64,000 nt of DNA from Aridibacter famidurans (GTDB lineage: Bacteria; Acidobacteriota; Blastocatellia; Pyrinomonadales; Pyrinomonadaceae): NCBI GenBank assembly GCA_024103495.1, contig JAGFIQ010000179.1, forward strand, positions 1 through 64,000. The letters run 5' to 3'. The notes under the pieces are model-generated. The model had not been told where the DNA came from and did not search any database. It saw nothing but the letters and a program-made list of their open reading frames with translations. This document shows, one piece after another, positions 36,911 to 46,117 of the stretch (its first letter is position 1; every line of letters starts with the position of its first letter). The position numbers and the translations under genes were made by a program.

Positions 36911-38128
36911 TTACCTTGTCGGCGGCCGTTTTCCGATCGGACGCCCTTGGGCGTAAGGACTCGGATGGGCGCCCGGATTTCCGTTCTCGGGCCTCGGCTG
37001 TCCGCCTGTGTACGTCTGGTTGACGCCTGCGCCGCGCTCGATAAGCTCCTTGAGCTCGTCCGCGTTCGAGGTTCTCTGCATCGCCACGTCAAGAGTGATA
37101 AGCCTCTTCTGGTAGAGCGTGGCGAGGGACTGGTTGAACGTCTGCATTCCGTACTTGTCCTGGCCGGTCTGCATCATCGAGTAGATCTGGTGGATCTTGT
37201 CCTCGCGTATCAGGTTGCGGATAGCCGAGTTCGGGATAAGAACTTCCATCGCCATGCAGCGGCCGTCTCCGGATGCCTTCGCAAGCAGAGCCTGACACAT
37301 GATCCCCTCAAGGACGAGCGATAGCTGGGTTCGGATCTGCGCCTGCTGCCCGGCCGGGAAAACGTCGATGATACGGTTGATCGTCGACACCGCCGAGTTC
37401 GTGTGAAGCGTGGCAAAAGTAAGGTGTCCTGTCTCCGCGATCCTGAGGGCCATTTCGATCGTTTCGAGGTCACGCATCTCGCCGACGAGCACGACGTCGG
37501 GGTCCTGGCGGAGGGCGGTGCGTAGCGCGTTCGCAAATCCGTGCGTGTCCGCGTTCACCTCGCGCTGGTTGACGACGCAGCTCTTGTGGTTGTGGAGAAA
37601 CTCGATCGGGTCCTCGATCGTCAGGATGTGCTCGTGGCGATCCATGTTGATCTTATCGACCATCGACGCTAGCGTCGTGGACTTACCCGAACCGGTCGGG
37701 CCGGTAACGAGCACGAGACCGCGAGGCTTCTTGCAAAGGTCTTTCACGACCGGCGGAAGGCCCAGTTTTTCGAATCCGAAGATCTCGTAGGGTATCGCGC
37801 GGAAGACCGCTCCGACGGCGCCTTTCTGGTTGAACAGGTTGGCACGGAACCGGGACAGGCCTTTCAGGCCGAACGAGAAGTCGAGTTCGAGATTCTCCTC
37901 GAACCTGTGCTTCTGCGCGTCGGTCAGCACAGAGTAAGCGAGCCTCTTGGTCTCCGCGGGCGAGAATGGCGGGTATCCGTCGAGAGGCTTCAAGTGGCCG
38001 TGGACCCTGACCTGAGGCGGGCTCTTCGTGGTGATGTGGAGATCGGAGCCGCCTGCGTCCGTCATCTTCTTGAGAAGCTCGGGCAGCGTCACCTGAAATT
38101 CGGCATTGTTCTGTTCTTCAGCGCTCAT
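36911..38128 (-). CDS. pilT: Type IV pilus retraction ATPase PilT
   Basis: A 405-residue hexameric retraction motor, a GspE-family AAA ATPase. It shows an N-terminal PAS-like region, Walker A VTGPTGSGKSTTL, Asp box 'HILTIEDPIEFLH', the catalytic-Glu Walker B region 'DPDVVLVGEMRDLETIEMAL', His box 'TGHLTFATLHTNSAVSTINR', and 'AIRNLIREDKIHQIYSMMQ' (the AIRNLIRE motif required for retraction). The C-terminal tail of about 35 residues is Pro/Gly-rich and longer than usual. It follows the unknown basic protein by 62 nt and precedes pilC. Confidence 0.95.
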   Translation of the reverse strand: MSAEEQNNAEFQVTLPELLKKMTDAGGSDLHITTKSPPQVRVHGHLKPLDGYPPFSPAETKRLAYSVLTDAQKHRFEENLELDFSFGLKGLSRFRANLFNQKGAVGAVFRAIPYEIFGFEKLGLPPVVKDLCKKPRGLVLVTGPTGSGKSTTLASMVDKINMDRHEHILTIEDPIEFLHNHKSCVVNQREVNADTHGFANALRTALRQDPDVVLVGEMRDLETIEMALRIAETGHLTFATLHTNSAVSTINRIIDVFPAGQQAQIRTQLSLVLEGIMCQALLAKASGDGRCMAMEVLIPNSAIRNLIREDKIHQIYSMMQTGQDKYGMQTFNQSLATLYQKRLITLDVAMQRTSNADELKELIERGAGVNQTYTGGQPRPENGNPGAHPSPYAQGRPIGKRPPTR

Positions 38129-38190
38129 TTTTTCTCATCGCGGCCCCTGGCGGCCGCGCGTTGCGGGGCGGGAGCGGAAAAGGCGTGGGG

Positions 38191-39303
38191 TTACTCCTTT
38201 TCCGCCGGTTCTTTCCTGGCCTGTTGCGGCCGTTTCTCCTGCTGGAGGGTTTTGACCATCTGTTCGGACTTCTGCACCGCCTCGTCCGGCTCATCCTTCG
38301 GAGCGCTGGCGGCGATCCTGTAGATGTTCCCTTGCGATTCGGCGAAGTAGAACGTCTTGGCCCGTATACGGTTCTTGTCATCCGGCGCCTTCGCCACTAC
38401 GACATAGACCTTCTTTCCGTCGACATCCTTGTGGTAGTCGTTCTCGACCCATCCGTTCTCGCGGATCATCTGGTCGATAACGGTCCTTCTCAATGCGGTC
38501 GTCGAAACACCTGCAAGCGTACGCCTGCGGCCGAAATCCACGGTATCCCCCACCGCGGGGCCCACGACGACAAGGCTGACCGTGCCGTCTGAATTGATCA
38601 CGAGCTGTGTGATCTCCTGATCGGTGTTCTCTTCCTCAGCCGCCTGGGCTTCAGCCTGTTCGACGAAAGCGTATTCCTGTGCGGCCGCGTGCTGGCGCTG
38701 AAGCATCTCGCGGCGTTCCCGCATCGCTGCTTTCCGTTTCGCAAGCGCGGATTCCTGCCGCTTCTGCGCGCGATAGTTGTGCCACCAGCGTGCCGTGTAC
38801 TTGCGCTTCGCTTTGCTTGCCGTACGTCCGCCGGTCGACGCTTTGCGCCGGATCGTGCTCGACTTGCCGGCACTGCGGCTTCCCTTGAAGCGCCGTACTT
38901 TCTTGTACCGCACCTTGGTTCGAGCCTTTGAAGTACCTTTCTTGATCCGTTTCGTCCGTGTCGATCCGACCGAGCTTCTGGCTGTCCTTGTCCGCCTGGT
39001 CTTTTCGAGCTTGGGTGCCGGTTCCGAAAACACCGAATCGGCTCCCGATTCGGGAAGCCTGATCTCCGGGCGTTTCTCGGATTCATCAGCGGCGAGGAGT
39101 ACCGCGTTGCGTTTGAAGCGTTCGGACTTGCTGTAGCTCGCAAGCCTGAACCTTGTCCGGTACCGGAACTTCTCAGCTCTGTCTTTCTTCTTGAACTGCC
39201 TTGCCTGTTCTTTTGCTCCGGCTTCGGTGTGCTCGGTCGCGACAGGGATCATCATCCCTATCGCCACCACAACCACCATTGCCAGTATTACTGCTCGCAG
39301 CAT
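38191..39303 (-). CDS. Unknown Lys/Arg-rich anchored protein within the pil operon
   Basis: A 370-residue protein located between pilB and pilT on the same strand, 13 nt after the pilB stop... in transcription order pilB (ends 39317) then this gene (starts 39303). It has an N-terminal hydrophobic anchor or signal (MLRAVILAMVVVVAIGMMIP). A very basic low-complexity stretch follows (about 95-215: 'TRTARSSVGSTRTKRIKKGT', 'SSTIRRKASTGGRTASKAKR'). A Gln/Glu-rich helix (about 200-225) leads to a folded alpha/beta C-terminus with 'LVINSDGTVSLVVVGPAVG' and 'GKKVYVVVAKAPDDKNRIR'. I recognise no family. Location suggests a pilus-assembly accessory, possibly binding peptidoglycan or nucleic acid. Confidence 0.75.
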   Translation of the reverse strand: MLRAVILAMVVVVAIGMMIPVATEHTEAGAKEQARQFKKKDRAEKFRYRTRFRLASYSKSERFKRNAVLLAADESEKRPEIRLPESGADSVFSEPAPKLEKTRRTRTARSSVGSTRTKRIKKGTSKARTKVRYKKVRRFKGSRSAGKSSTIRRKASTGGRTASKAKRKYTARWWHNYRAQKRQESALAKRKAAMRERREMLQRQHAAAQEYAFVEQAEAQAAEEENTDQEITQLVINSDGTVSLVVVGPAVGDTVDFGRRRTLAGVSTTALRRTVIDQMIRENGWVENDYHKDVDGKKVYVVVAKAPDDKNRIRAKTFYFAESQGNIYRIAASAPKDEPDEAVQKSEQMVKTLQQEKRPQQARKEPAEKE

Positions 39304-39316
39304 AGATCCTCCGGGG

Positions 39317-41155
39317 CTATATCACCGTTTCCTTGACGACCTCCTCGATCGTCGTAATTCCTTCCCTGAGTTTTGTGAGACCCGATTCGCGAAGAGTTAC
39401 CATCCCAAGCTCGACCGCTTTCTTCCTGATCTCGATCGAGCTCGCGCCGATGATTATCAGTTCGCGCAGTTCGTCCGTGATCTCCATTACTTCAAAAAGA
39501 CCTACCCGGCCCTTGTAGCCTGTGTCGTTGCACCGCGCGCAGCCTTTGCCCTGATAAACCTTGAGCTCCGCGGCCTCGTCTTCCTGAAAACCGATCTCGA
39601 CCAGCGCCTCGGGCGGAACGCGGTGCTCTTCCTTGCATTCAGCGCACACGCGCCGGATCAGCCTTTGGGCCTGGACGATGTTCACCGACGTCGCGACGAG
39701 GAACGGCTCGATACCCATATTGACGAGCCTGGAAACCGTGGAAGGAGCGTCGTTGGTGTGCAATGTCGATAGCACGAGGTGGCCTGTGAGGGCGGCCTTG
39801 ATGGCGATCTCTGCCGTTTCGAAGTCGCGGATCTCACCAACCAGGACGATGTTCGGGTCCTGACGCAGGAACGAACGAAGGGCAGCGGCGAAGTTCAGGC
39901 CGATCTGTTCCTTCATCTGCACCTGGTTGATGCCGGGCAGGTTGAACTCGACCGGGTCCTCGGCCGTCATAATGTTCGTTTCGGGCTGGTTCAGCGACTG
40001 GAGCGCCGAGTAAAGAGTGTTCGTCTTACCACTACCGGTCGGACCGGTGACCAGGACCATTCCGTAGGGCTTCGCGATGTTCCGCTGGAACATTTCCAGG
40101 CTCTCGGGCTCGAAGCCGAGCTTCGTCATATCGAGCATCAGCTTCTCTTTGTCGAGAAGCCTGAGCACGACCTTTTCGCCGAAAAGTGTGGGGAGAGTCG
40201 AAACGCGGAAGTCGAGTTCGCGCGAACGGTCGTCGATCTTGACCTTGATCTTGATGCGGCCGTCCTGGGGAAGCCTCTTTTCCGAGATGTCGAGCTTGGC
40301 CATGATCTTCAAACGCGAGATCAAAGCGTCGCGCATCTTCATCGGCGGATGCATCACGTCGTAAAGCAGTCCGTCGATCCTGAACCTGATGCGAAAATCT
40401 TTTTCGTAGGGCTCGACGTGTATGTCGGACGCGCCGCGCCGAAGCGAATCGACAAGAAGGACATTGACGAGCCTTACGACCGGCGCGTCTTCACTCGCTT
40501 TTGCGAGTTCGGCCAGATCGATCTCGTCGTTCTCCTCGATGACCTCGACATCGCCGCCTTCGGACTCGTCGAAACGGAACTGGCCGAGCGAGACCTTGAG
40601 GTCCGAATCGGTCAGCTTGTCGTCGACCTCGTTCTTTTTTCTCAGCTTGCCGTTACCGCTGGCTGCGACCCTTGTACTGACGTTTCCGAACTCGCTTTCG
40701 AGATCGAAGCCGGCGAGTTCGAGTTCCTTGCTTGAGCTGTAGTACTCCCCGATCGATTTCTGGATCGAAGCCTCCGATGCGATGACGGGTTCGACATTTA
40801 GTCCGGTCATGAACTTGATGTCGTCCATCGCGAACACATTCGTCGGGTCGGCCATCGCCATCGTAAGCGTCGAACCGACCTTCGAAATGGGCAGAACGGA
40901 ATACTTGACGGCGACCTCGTGGGAAATGAGCTTTACGGTCTCTTCTTCGATGTGGAAGAGTTCGAGGTTGATGGAGGGAACGCCGTACTGGCGCGAAAGA
41001 ACGGAAGTAATGACCTCGTCAGAAATGATGCCGAGCTTGATGAGGTTCGAACCGAGTCGTCCGCCGTTGGTCCGTTGGTAGTCGAGCGCCTCTCGCAATT
41101 GCTGCGAAGTGATGAGATTCTCGCGGACTAATATTTCTCCGAGTTTTGCAGACAT
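39317..41155 (-). CDS. pilB: Type IV pilus extension ATPase PilB (GspE family)
   Basis: A 612-residue extension motor. An N-terminal MshEN domain (1-150: 'MSAKLGEILVRENLITSQQL', 'QYGVPSINLELFHIEEETVK') is followed by a linker and the ATPase core. The core shows Walker A VTGPTGSGKTNTLYSAL, 'IMTAEDPVEFNLPGINQVQM', 'DPNIVLVGEIRDFETAEIAI' and 'LSTLHTNDAPSTVSRLVNMG'. A tetracysteine zinc motif is present: CAEC ... CARCNDTG. The MshEN domain in related proteins binds c-di-GMP, so extension may respond to that messenger (inference). It heads the pil unit. The upstream spacer 41156-41333 probably contains the promoter. Confidence 0.95.
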   Translation of the reverse strand: MSAKLGEILVRENLITSQQLREALDYQRTNGGRLGSNLIKLGIISDEVITSVLSRQYGVPSINLELFHIEEETVKLISHEVAVKYSVLPISKVGSTLTMAMADPTNVFAMDDIKFMTGLNVEPVIASEASIQKSIGEYYSSSKELELAGFDLESEFGNVSTRVAASGNGKLRKKNEVDDKLTDSDLKVSLGQFRFDESEGGDVEVIEENDEIDLAELAKASEDAPVVRLVNVLLVDSLRRGASDIHVEPYEKDFRIRFRIDGLLYDVMHPPMKMRDALISRLKIMAKLDISEKRLPQDGRIKIKVKIDDRSRELDFRVSTLPTLFGEKVVLRLLDKEKLMLDMTKLGFEPESLEMFQRNIAKPYGMVLVTGPTGSGKTNTLYSALQSLNQPETNIMTAEDPVEFNLPGINQVQMKEQIGLNFAAALRSFLRQDPNIVLVGEIRDFETAEIAIKAALTGHLVLSTLHTNDAPSTVSRLVNMGIEPFLVATSVNIVQAQRLIRRVCAECKEEHRVPPEALVEIGFQEDEAAELKVYQGKGCARCNDTGYKGRVGLFEVMEITDELRELIIIGASSIEIRKKAVELGMVTLRESGLTKLREGITTIEEVVKETVI

Positions 41156-41333
41156 TGGTTTCTAGAAGAAGCTCCGGTGGAGTAGCTTGAAGGGGCTTTC
41201 GGGAAGTATTCAGAAGATCACGCTGAAGAAAGAAACAGTGGTAAACACTGTTGAATGCAATGATAGTATGTTTAACGAAATACTGTCAAGGCATTATTTG
41301 GGCGGGCACGCAGGCCTCAATGGGCTTCGGGGG
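41156..41333. promoter_or_regulatory. Leader/promoter region of the pil operon
   Basis: About 180 bp free of the repeat families between pilB and the terminator of the TPR gene. 41210-41300 is AT-rich (TAAACATACTATCATTGCAT on the minus strand) and is the likely promoter. A TGGCN7TTGCA-like sigma-54 site was looked for without a convincing match. Confidence 0.35.
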
Positions 41334-41368
41334 CAAATAAAAAGCGCCCGGCAAAAGTGCCGGGCGCG
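41334..41368 (-). terminator. Rho-independent terminator after the TPR gene
   Basis: On the minus strand GCGCCCGGCACTTTTGCCGG closes a perfect GCGCCCGGC/GCCGGGCGC hairpin (41344-41367) followed by TTTTTATTT. It lies about 27 nt after the stop codon of the 41395 gene and separates it from pilB. Confidence 0.92.
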
Positions 41369-41394
41369 CGGTAATTATCCCTTCGGATCGGAGG

Positions 41395-42684
41395 CTAGTT
41401 GATCTTTTGGGGTTTCATCTTCTCGGTCGTTTTGAGGTAATCAGCCAGACCGGCGATATCGGCCCTAAGCTGATGGTCCTGAGGCGCTGTGTTCAGATAA
41501 GCTTCCATAAAGTTCAGGCTTTCCTGCTTCATCGAAGCGTCCTGCTTGTCCTCGGCAACCGTATAAAGCGCCAGGCTGAACTTGGCAAGAACGTCGGGGT
41601 CCTTCGGCGAGAACTGATATGCCTTCCTGTATTCAGTAACAGACGCGTCGAAATCACCGCCTTCGAACAGGTAAGCAGCAAGACTCGCCTGAGCCTGGGC
41701 CTGCTTCTCCTTGTTCGCTTCCGATTCCAGGTACTGTCCGATGACCTGCTTCGCCTCTTCGACCCGGTTCGCGTCGACCGTCTTGATCAAGACCATGAGT
41801 CTGACAGAATCCCTTCCTCCGTCAGCGGAACTCAACTTGTCCGCTTTTAGATTCGCCGGCGTTCTGATCTGATCTGCGCCGGGCTGGGAAGCTATCTCAA
41901 GGGCCCTTGCGAATGCGCCGAGCGCTGCGGAGAGATCCTCACCCGCTGATTTCTTAGCGGACGCGAGCTGACCTGCATCACCGCTCTTTGCTCCGGCGTT
42001 GTAGGTGTTGACCGCCCTTTGTTTCAGAGCGAGTCCCTTGTTGTTAAGAAGAAGCGGAGCGCTTCCCGCAAAGTCCGGATCCGCCTGAACGCCTTCATCG
42101 AACTTCGCGATCGCTGTGGCATAGTCGCCCGCCTTGTAAGCAGCCTCGCCTTCCCTTAAAACGCGCTCGATCAAGGAGTTCTTTTCCTCGATCTTTTTGT
42201 TCTTCTCGGTTACCTCGGCGAGTTTCTTTTCGTATTCCGCCTGCGCCTTCTTCTGCTCTTCCGTCAACTCACCGGTCGCACCCGCCGCCCATTCAGCTGC
42301 GAGCCTGCGCGTTTCGGCCTCATCGATAACGGAACCGTCGCCTTCGACAACCTCGATCTCGATCTTGTCCTGGCCGGCCTTGATGCCGGGATAAACGGTA
42401 GGATTAACGCCCGGAGCGCTGACCGCAAGCGCGACAGTTCCGTTGAACGGAATGCCGAGGATCGTGAATGTGCCGTCTTTGCCGGTTGTCGTGGAACGGC
42501 ACGCGAGGTCGGTGTCCGTCCGGTAACAATCAACCTTCGCATTCTCGACCGGGGTCAGGCCACCGTCGGCGGCCTTAAGCTGGACCCGGCCGACGATCGG
42601 GGCTGTCTGCCCCATCGCCGAGAATGCTCCTGCGGCGATCAGGGTAACGATAAATAGTGGTGTAAAAACTCTTCTGCGCAACAT
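41395..42684 (-). CDS. Secreted protein with carboxypeptidase-regulatory-like domain and TPR repeats
   Basis: A 429-residue exported protein. The signal peptide (1-25, ending SAMGQ) precedes a CarboxypepD_reg-like beta domain (about 30-110, 'VGRVQLKAADGGLTPVENAK', 'GKDGTFTILGIPFNGTV'), then a coiled coil (about 145-180, 'KKAQAEYEKKLAEVTEKNKK'), then TPR repeats ('GEAAYKAGDYATAIAKFDEG', 'AYLFEGGDFDASVTEYRKAY', 'SLNFMEAYLNTAPQDHQL'). It is probably a periplasmic or outer-membrane-associated scaffold. It is upstream of pilB on the same strand but separated by a terminator, so it is a separate transcript. Confidence 0.8.
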   Translation of the reverse strand: MLRRRVFTPLFIVTLIAAGAFSAMGQTAPIVGRVQLKAADGGLTPVENAKVDCYRTDTDLACRSTTTGKDGTFTILGIPFNGTVALAVSAPGVNPTVYPGIKAGQDKIEIEVVEGDGSVIDEAETRRLAAEWAAGATGELTEEQKKAQAEYEKKLAEVTEKNKKIEEKNSLIERVLREGEAAYKAGDYATAIAKFDEGVQADPDFAGSAPLLLNNKGLALKQRAVNTYNAGAKSGDAGQLASAKKSAGEDLSAALGAFARALEIASQPGADQIRTPANLKADKLSSADGGRDSVRLMVLIKTVDANRVEEAKQVIGQYLESEANKEKQAQAQASLAAYLFEGGDFDASVTEYRKAYQFSPKDPDVLAKFSLALYTVAEDKQDASMKQESLNFMEAYLNTAPQDHQLRADIAGLADYLKTTEKMKPQKIN

Positions 42685-42898
42685 CGCGAGCCTCCAAAAA
42701 GTGTGTTCTGAAATATGGTGAGAAACCGCGGGCTACGATGTCCCACCCTGCTATCCCGTTGTTAGAGCATTCGCCATCTTATCGTATCCGCACAGAATTT
42801 TAAATTCGGAGACCCTCCTGTCCGTGCCTCTTCGAGGCGTGCTTCAGCTGTGTTATTCTTTGCTTTCCCCTGGACCTCGGACTCAGAGAAAACCGAAT

Positions 42899-43987
42899 AT
42901 GGCAGAAAGAATATTTAACTTCAGCGCGGGCCCGGCAACACTTCCGGTCCCCGTGCTCGAGAAAGCGAAAGAGGAAATGCTCTCTTTCAACGGTACGGGT
43001 ATGAGCGTGATGGAAGTAAGCCACCGCTCAAAGCACTTCGCACCAGTCATCGAGGGCGCTACCGAGGGTATCCGCGAAGCGATGAACATCCCCGACGGAT
43101 ACCAGATCCTGTTCCTTCAGGGCGGGGCGACGCTTCAGTTCTCGATGGTCCCGATGAACTTCCTTGGCGAAGGCGGGAAGGCCGATTACATCGTCACCGG
43201 GGCGTGGGGAGTGAAGGCGCTGAATGAAGCGAAGAGGCACGGAGATCCAAACGTGATCTTCTCGACCGAGGACGAGGGGTTCCACTCCGTCCCGTCGCAG
43301 GATGAATTGCGGTTCTCGGACGAAGCGAAATACGTTCACTACACCTCGAACGAGACGATCGAAGGCGTCGAGTTCAAATACGACCTTGAGGCGGACGGCA
43401 TCCCGGTCGTCTGCGACGCGTCGTCGAACATCCTTTCGAAGCAGATCGACGTTTCGAAATACTCTCTGATATACGCAGGCGCCCAAAAGAACATAGGCCC
43501 GTCGGGAGTGACTCTGGTAGTCGTCAGCGACGAGATGCTGGAAAAAGTCCCCGAGAACCAGTACACACTGCTCGACTACAAGGTGATCGCCGCCAAAGGC
43601 TCGATGCTTAACACCCCGAACACGTGGGGGATCTACCTGATCGACCTTGTGTGCGGTTGGCTTAGGGATCAAGGCGGCGTGGAAGAGATGGAGAAGAGAA
43701 ACGTGGCGAAGGCTCAGATCCTCTATGACGCGATCGATTCTTCGGACGGGTTTTATAAAGGACACGCCGATCCTTCGGCCCGCTCTGTGATGAACGTGAC
43801 GTTCAATCTGCCGAATGAGGACCTTGAGAAACGGTTCGCGGAAGAAGCGGCGGCCGTCGGGCTGGACGGACTCAAGGGCCACCGAAGTGTCGGCGGGATC
43901 CGCGCCTCGATCTACAACGCTTTTCCGGTCGAAGGGGTCAGGGCGCTTGTCGATTTCATGGGAGACTTCGCGGAAAAGAACGGTTGA
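42899..43987 (+). CDS. serC: Phosphoserine aminotransferase
   Basis: A 362-residue class V PLP aminotransferase. It converts 3-phosphohydroxypyruvate and glutamate to phosphoserine in serine synthesis and also serves pyridoxal-phosphate synthesis. Visible are FNFSAGPATLP, 'GTGMSVMEVSHRSKHF', 'ILFLQGGATLQFSMVPMNFL', 'GAWGVKA', 'VCDASSNILSKQIDV' and the PLP lysine in 'YAGAQKNIGPSGVT', with 'KGHRSVGGIRASIYNAF' closing the fold. The start at 42899 (MAERIFNFSAGP) fits the family; 25 upstream in-frame codons do not. It converges with the desaturase-like gene, with 16 bp between stops. serA and serB are not nearby. Confidence 0.95.
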   Translation: MAERIFNFSAGPATLPVPVLEKAKEEMLSFNGTGMSVMEVSHRSKHFAPVIEGATEGIREAMNIPDGYQILFLQGGATLQFSMVPMNFLGEGGKADYIVTGAWGVKALNEAKRHGDPNVIFSTEDEGFHSVPSQDELRFSDEAKYVHYTSNETIEGVEFKYDLEADGIPVVCDASSNILSKQIDVSKYSLIYAGAQKNIGPSGVTLVVVSDEMLEKVPENQYTLLDYKVIAAKGSMLNTPNTWGIYLIDLVCGWLRDQGGVEEMEKRNVAKAQILYDAIDSSDGFYKGHADPSARSVMNVTFNLPNEDLEKRFAEEAAAVGLDGLKGHRSVGGIRASIYNAFPVEGVRALVDFMGDFAEKNG

Positions 43988-44003
43988 CCGTCGTTCTTGA
44001 ACA

Positions 44004-44852
44004 TCACAAGGCCTCTCCAGACCGGATGTTCAAACCCCTTCTGCCGACTTCCGCGATCCTTTCGGTGACGGCGTTCATTCCGTCGAATCCCGGGAGCACA
44101 CGCACCTTGTCGGTGACGAGCCGGTCGATCCATTCAACGCCTTCCGAGTCTCCAAAAAGGACCCCGACCGTGTAGTCTGTCAGAGGCTTTGAACGCGTGC
44201 CGCTCCCGACGGGCTGCCAGAACCAGTCGATCACGAACCTCGCGATCTTCCTCGCGAAACGGCTCTGCTTCAGCTCCAGCCGCGCGACGTTGAGGTAGAA
44301 CTGCGTGTGAACGCTCTCCTCGCGGATGATCCCCTTTAGTATGTGCGTCAGGACGGGATGGTCGGCAATCTCGATCAGCCTCCGATAGCTTTGAGCCGCC
44401 GAAAGCTCGTTGATCGTCCCGTAGGTCATATGCGTGGCCGTGAAGCTCTTGCCGACGCAGTTCGTCAGAGTCGTCAGAATCCTCGCGTATGCGTGGTAGT
44501 AACTGGAAACGCTCCGTGTGATCTCTTCTTTCCAGCTGCGCGGAGTCTCGACTCCTGCCTCGTTGATGAAGCGGTTGATGAGCTCGCCGTGGGTGATCTC
44601 TTCAACTCCCCAGCGCTCCATGAACTTGCTGATGACGGGGTCTTTTCCCGTGGGGGTGCGCAGAAGCTCCTGATGGTACATATCCGTCAGGATCTCTATG
44701 TCGCGCATATATAGAAGTACTGGGATCAGGCGCTGATCGAGCGGATGCTCGTTGACCTGCCCCCAGGGGATCTCGGAAATGTATTCGTCGGTGAGGGCTC
44801 GGGGCTGGCTTTCGTACCAATCAAGAACGTCCCGGTTTGTTTCGAAGGGCAT
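44004..44852 (-). CDS. Acyl-ACP-desaturase-like diiron (ferritin-like) protein
   Basis: A 282-residue helical protein. Two carboxylate-bridged diiron motifs EExxH are present: 'VEEITHGE' (E84, E85, H88) and 'REESVHTQ' (E178, E179, H182), with further candidate ligands E53 and E149 on the other two helices. 'ERWGVEEITHGELINRF' and the surrounding helices match the soluble fatty-acid (stearoyl-ACP type) desaturase family. Such enzymes insert a double bond in ACP-bound acyl chains and need a ferredoxin; a 2Fe-2S ferredoxin lies at 63.7 kb, too far to be linked. Substrate chain length cannot be predicted. Confidence 0.8.
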   Translation of the reverse strand: MPFETNRDVLDWYESQPRALTDEYISEIPWGQVNEHPLDQRLIPVLLYMRDIEILTDMYHQELLRTPTGKDPVISKFMERWGVEEITHGELINRFINEAGVETPRSWKEEITRSVSSYYHAYARILTTLTNCVGKSFTATHMTYGTINELSAAQSYRRLIEIADHPVLTHILKGIIREESVHTQFYLNVARLELKQSRFARKIARFVIDWFWQPVGSGTRSKPLTDYTVGVLFGDSEGVEWIDRLVTDKVRVLPGFDGMNAVTERIAEVGRRGLNIRSGEAL

Positions 44853-45050
44853 GGCGATGTCTTCGTTTCGGTATGCGGATCGGATGCGGTTCCGGCGGCG
44901 CTTTTAAGGGATTTTACCCGCATTTCCCGGAATTCCGAAAACCTTTTTTGATAATCCGGCATTCTCGATGGCCGGGAGGCGCCCCTTCACTAAGCGAATT
45001 CGGGGCAAAATGTTAGGATTATTGAAACCCATTTCGATCGATTAAGCATT

Positions 45051-46094
45051 ATGAGAATCATTCTATGTTTTGCCGCAGCGCTCGCGCTGACGGCTTCGAT
45101 AGCCGCACAAGGGGAAGGCCTTCAGTTCGAAGGAGAGAATCACCTCAAGAACATAAAACAGCTGACTTTCGGAGGAGAGAATGCCGAAGCTTACTTTTCG
45201 CCGGACGGAAAGAAACTTATCTTCCAGTCGAAGCGCGACGGCATGGGCTGCGACCAGATCTTCACTATGAATATCGACGGTTCGAACCAGAAGATGGTCT
45301 CGACCGGCAAAGGCCGCACGACCTGCTCCTTCTTTATGAAGAAGAGCAAGCGGATCATTTACGCTTCCACGCATCTCGGCGACCCGGAATGCCCCCCGAA
45401 CCCCGACTTCTCGCAGGGGTACGTATGGGCGATCTATCCGGACTACGACCTGTTCACCGCAAAGCCCGACGGATCGGATGTGAAGCGCCTTACGGACACC
45501 CCGGGCTATGACGCCGAGGCGACTCTTTCGCCGGACGGCAAGAAGATCGTCTTTACGTCGACCCGCGACGGCGACCTGGACATTTACGTGATGGACGCGG
45601 ACGGAAAGAACGTGAAGCGGCTGACTACCGAGCTGGGTTACGACGGCGGGCCGTTCTTCTCGCCCGACGGCAAGAAGATCGTCTACCGCAGCTATCATCC
45701 GAAGACCGAAAAGGAGATCGAGCGCTACAAGGACCGCCTGGCGAACGACCTCATCGAGCCGAACAATTTCGAGCTCTGGATAATGGATGCCGACGGAAGC
45801 AACAAGAAGAAGGTCACGGATCTTGGCGACGCGTCTTTCGCCCCGTATTTTCATCCTGACGGAAAGAGGCTTATCTTTTCCTCGAACCACCTTGCGAAGG
45901 ATCCCCGGAAGCGGAACTTCGACCTGCTGATGGTCAACATCGACGGGACCGGCCTGAAACAGATCACGACCTTTGAGTCGTTCGACGGCTTTCCGATGTT
46001 CTCTCCGGACGGCAAGAAGCTGGTGTTCGCCTCGAACCGGAACGCGGCAAAGGAAGGCGACACAAATGTGTTCATCGCGGATTGGGTGGAGTAG
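45051..46094 (+). CDS. Secreted TolB-like PD40 beta-propeller protein
   Basis: A 347-residue exported protein with signal peptide (1-20, ASIAAQ) and about six PD40/WD40-like blades of the TolB type: 'QLTFGGENAEAYFSPDGKKL', 'RLTDTPGYDAEATLSPDGKK', 'RLTTELGYDGGPFFSPDGKK', 'KVTDLGDASFAPYFHPDGKR', 'QITTFESFDGFPMFSPDGKK'. It lacks the TolB N-terminal domain, so it is probably a stand-alone propeller in the periplasm rather than TolB. It overlaps or abuts the next gene, with which it is probably co-transcribed. Confidence 0.87.
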   Translation: MRIILCFAAALALTASIAAQGEGLQFEGENHLKNIKQLTFGGENAEAYFSPDGKKLIFQSKRDGMGCDQIFTMNIDGSNQKMVSTGKGRTTCSFFMKKSKRIIYASTHLGDPECPPNPDFSQGYVWAIYPDYDLFTAKPDGSDVKRLTDTPGYDAEATLSPDGKKIVFTSTRDGDLDIYVMDADGKNVKRLTTELGYDGGPFFSPDGKKIVYRSYHPKTEKEIERYKDRLANDLIEPNNFELWIMDADGSNKKKVTDLGDASFAPYFHPDGKRLIFSSNHLAKDPRKRNFDLLMVNIDGTGLKQITTFESFDGFPMFSPDGKKLVFASNRNAAKEGDTNVFIADWVE

Positions 46095-46117
46095 CAATGG
46101 TCAATTCTCATCGATCA

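Noticed and set aside
45051-46094. tolB
   Set aside because: It has the propeller but not the TolB N-terminal domain, and there are no tol-pal genes nearby.
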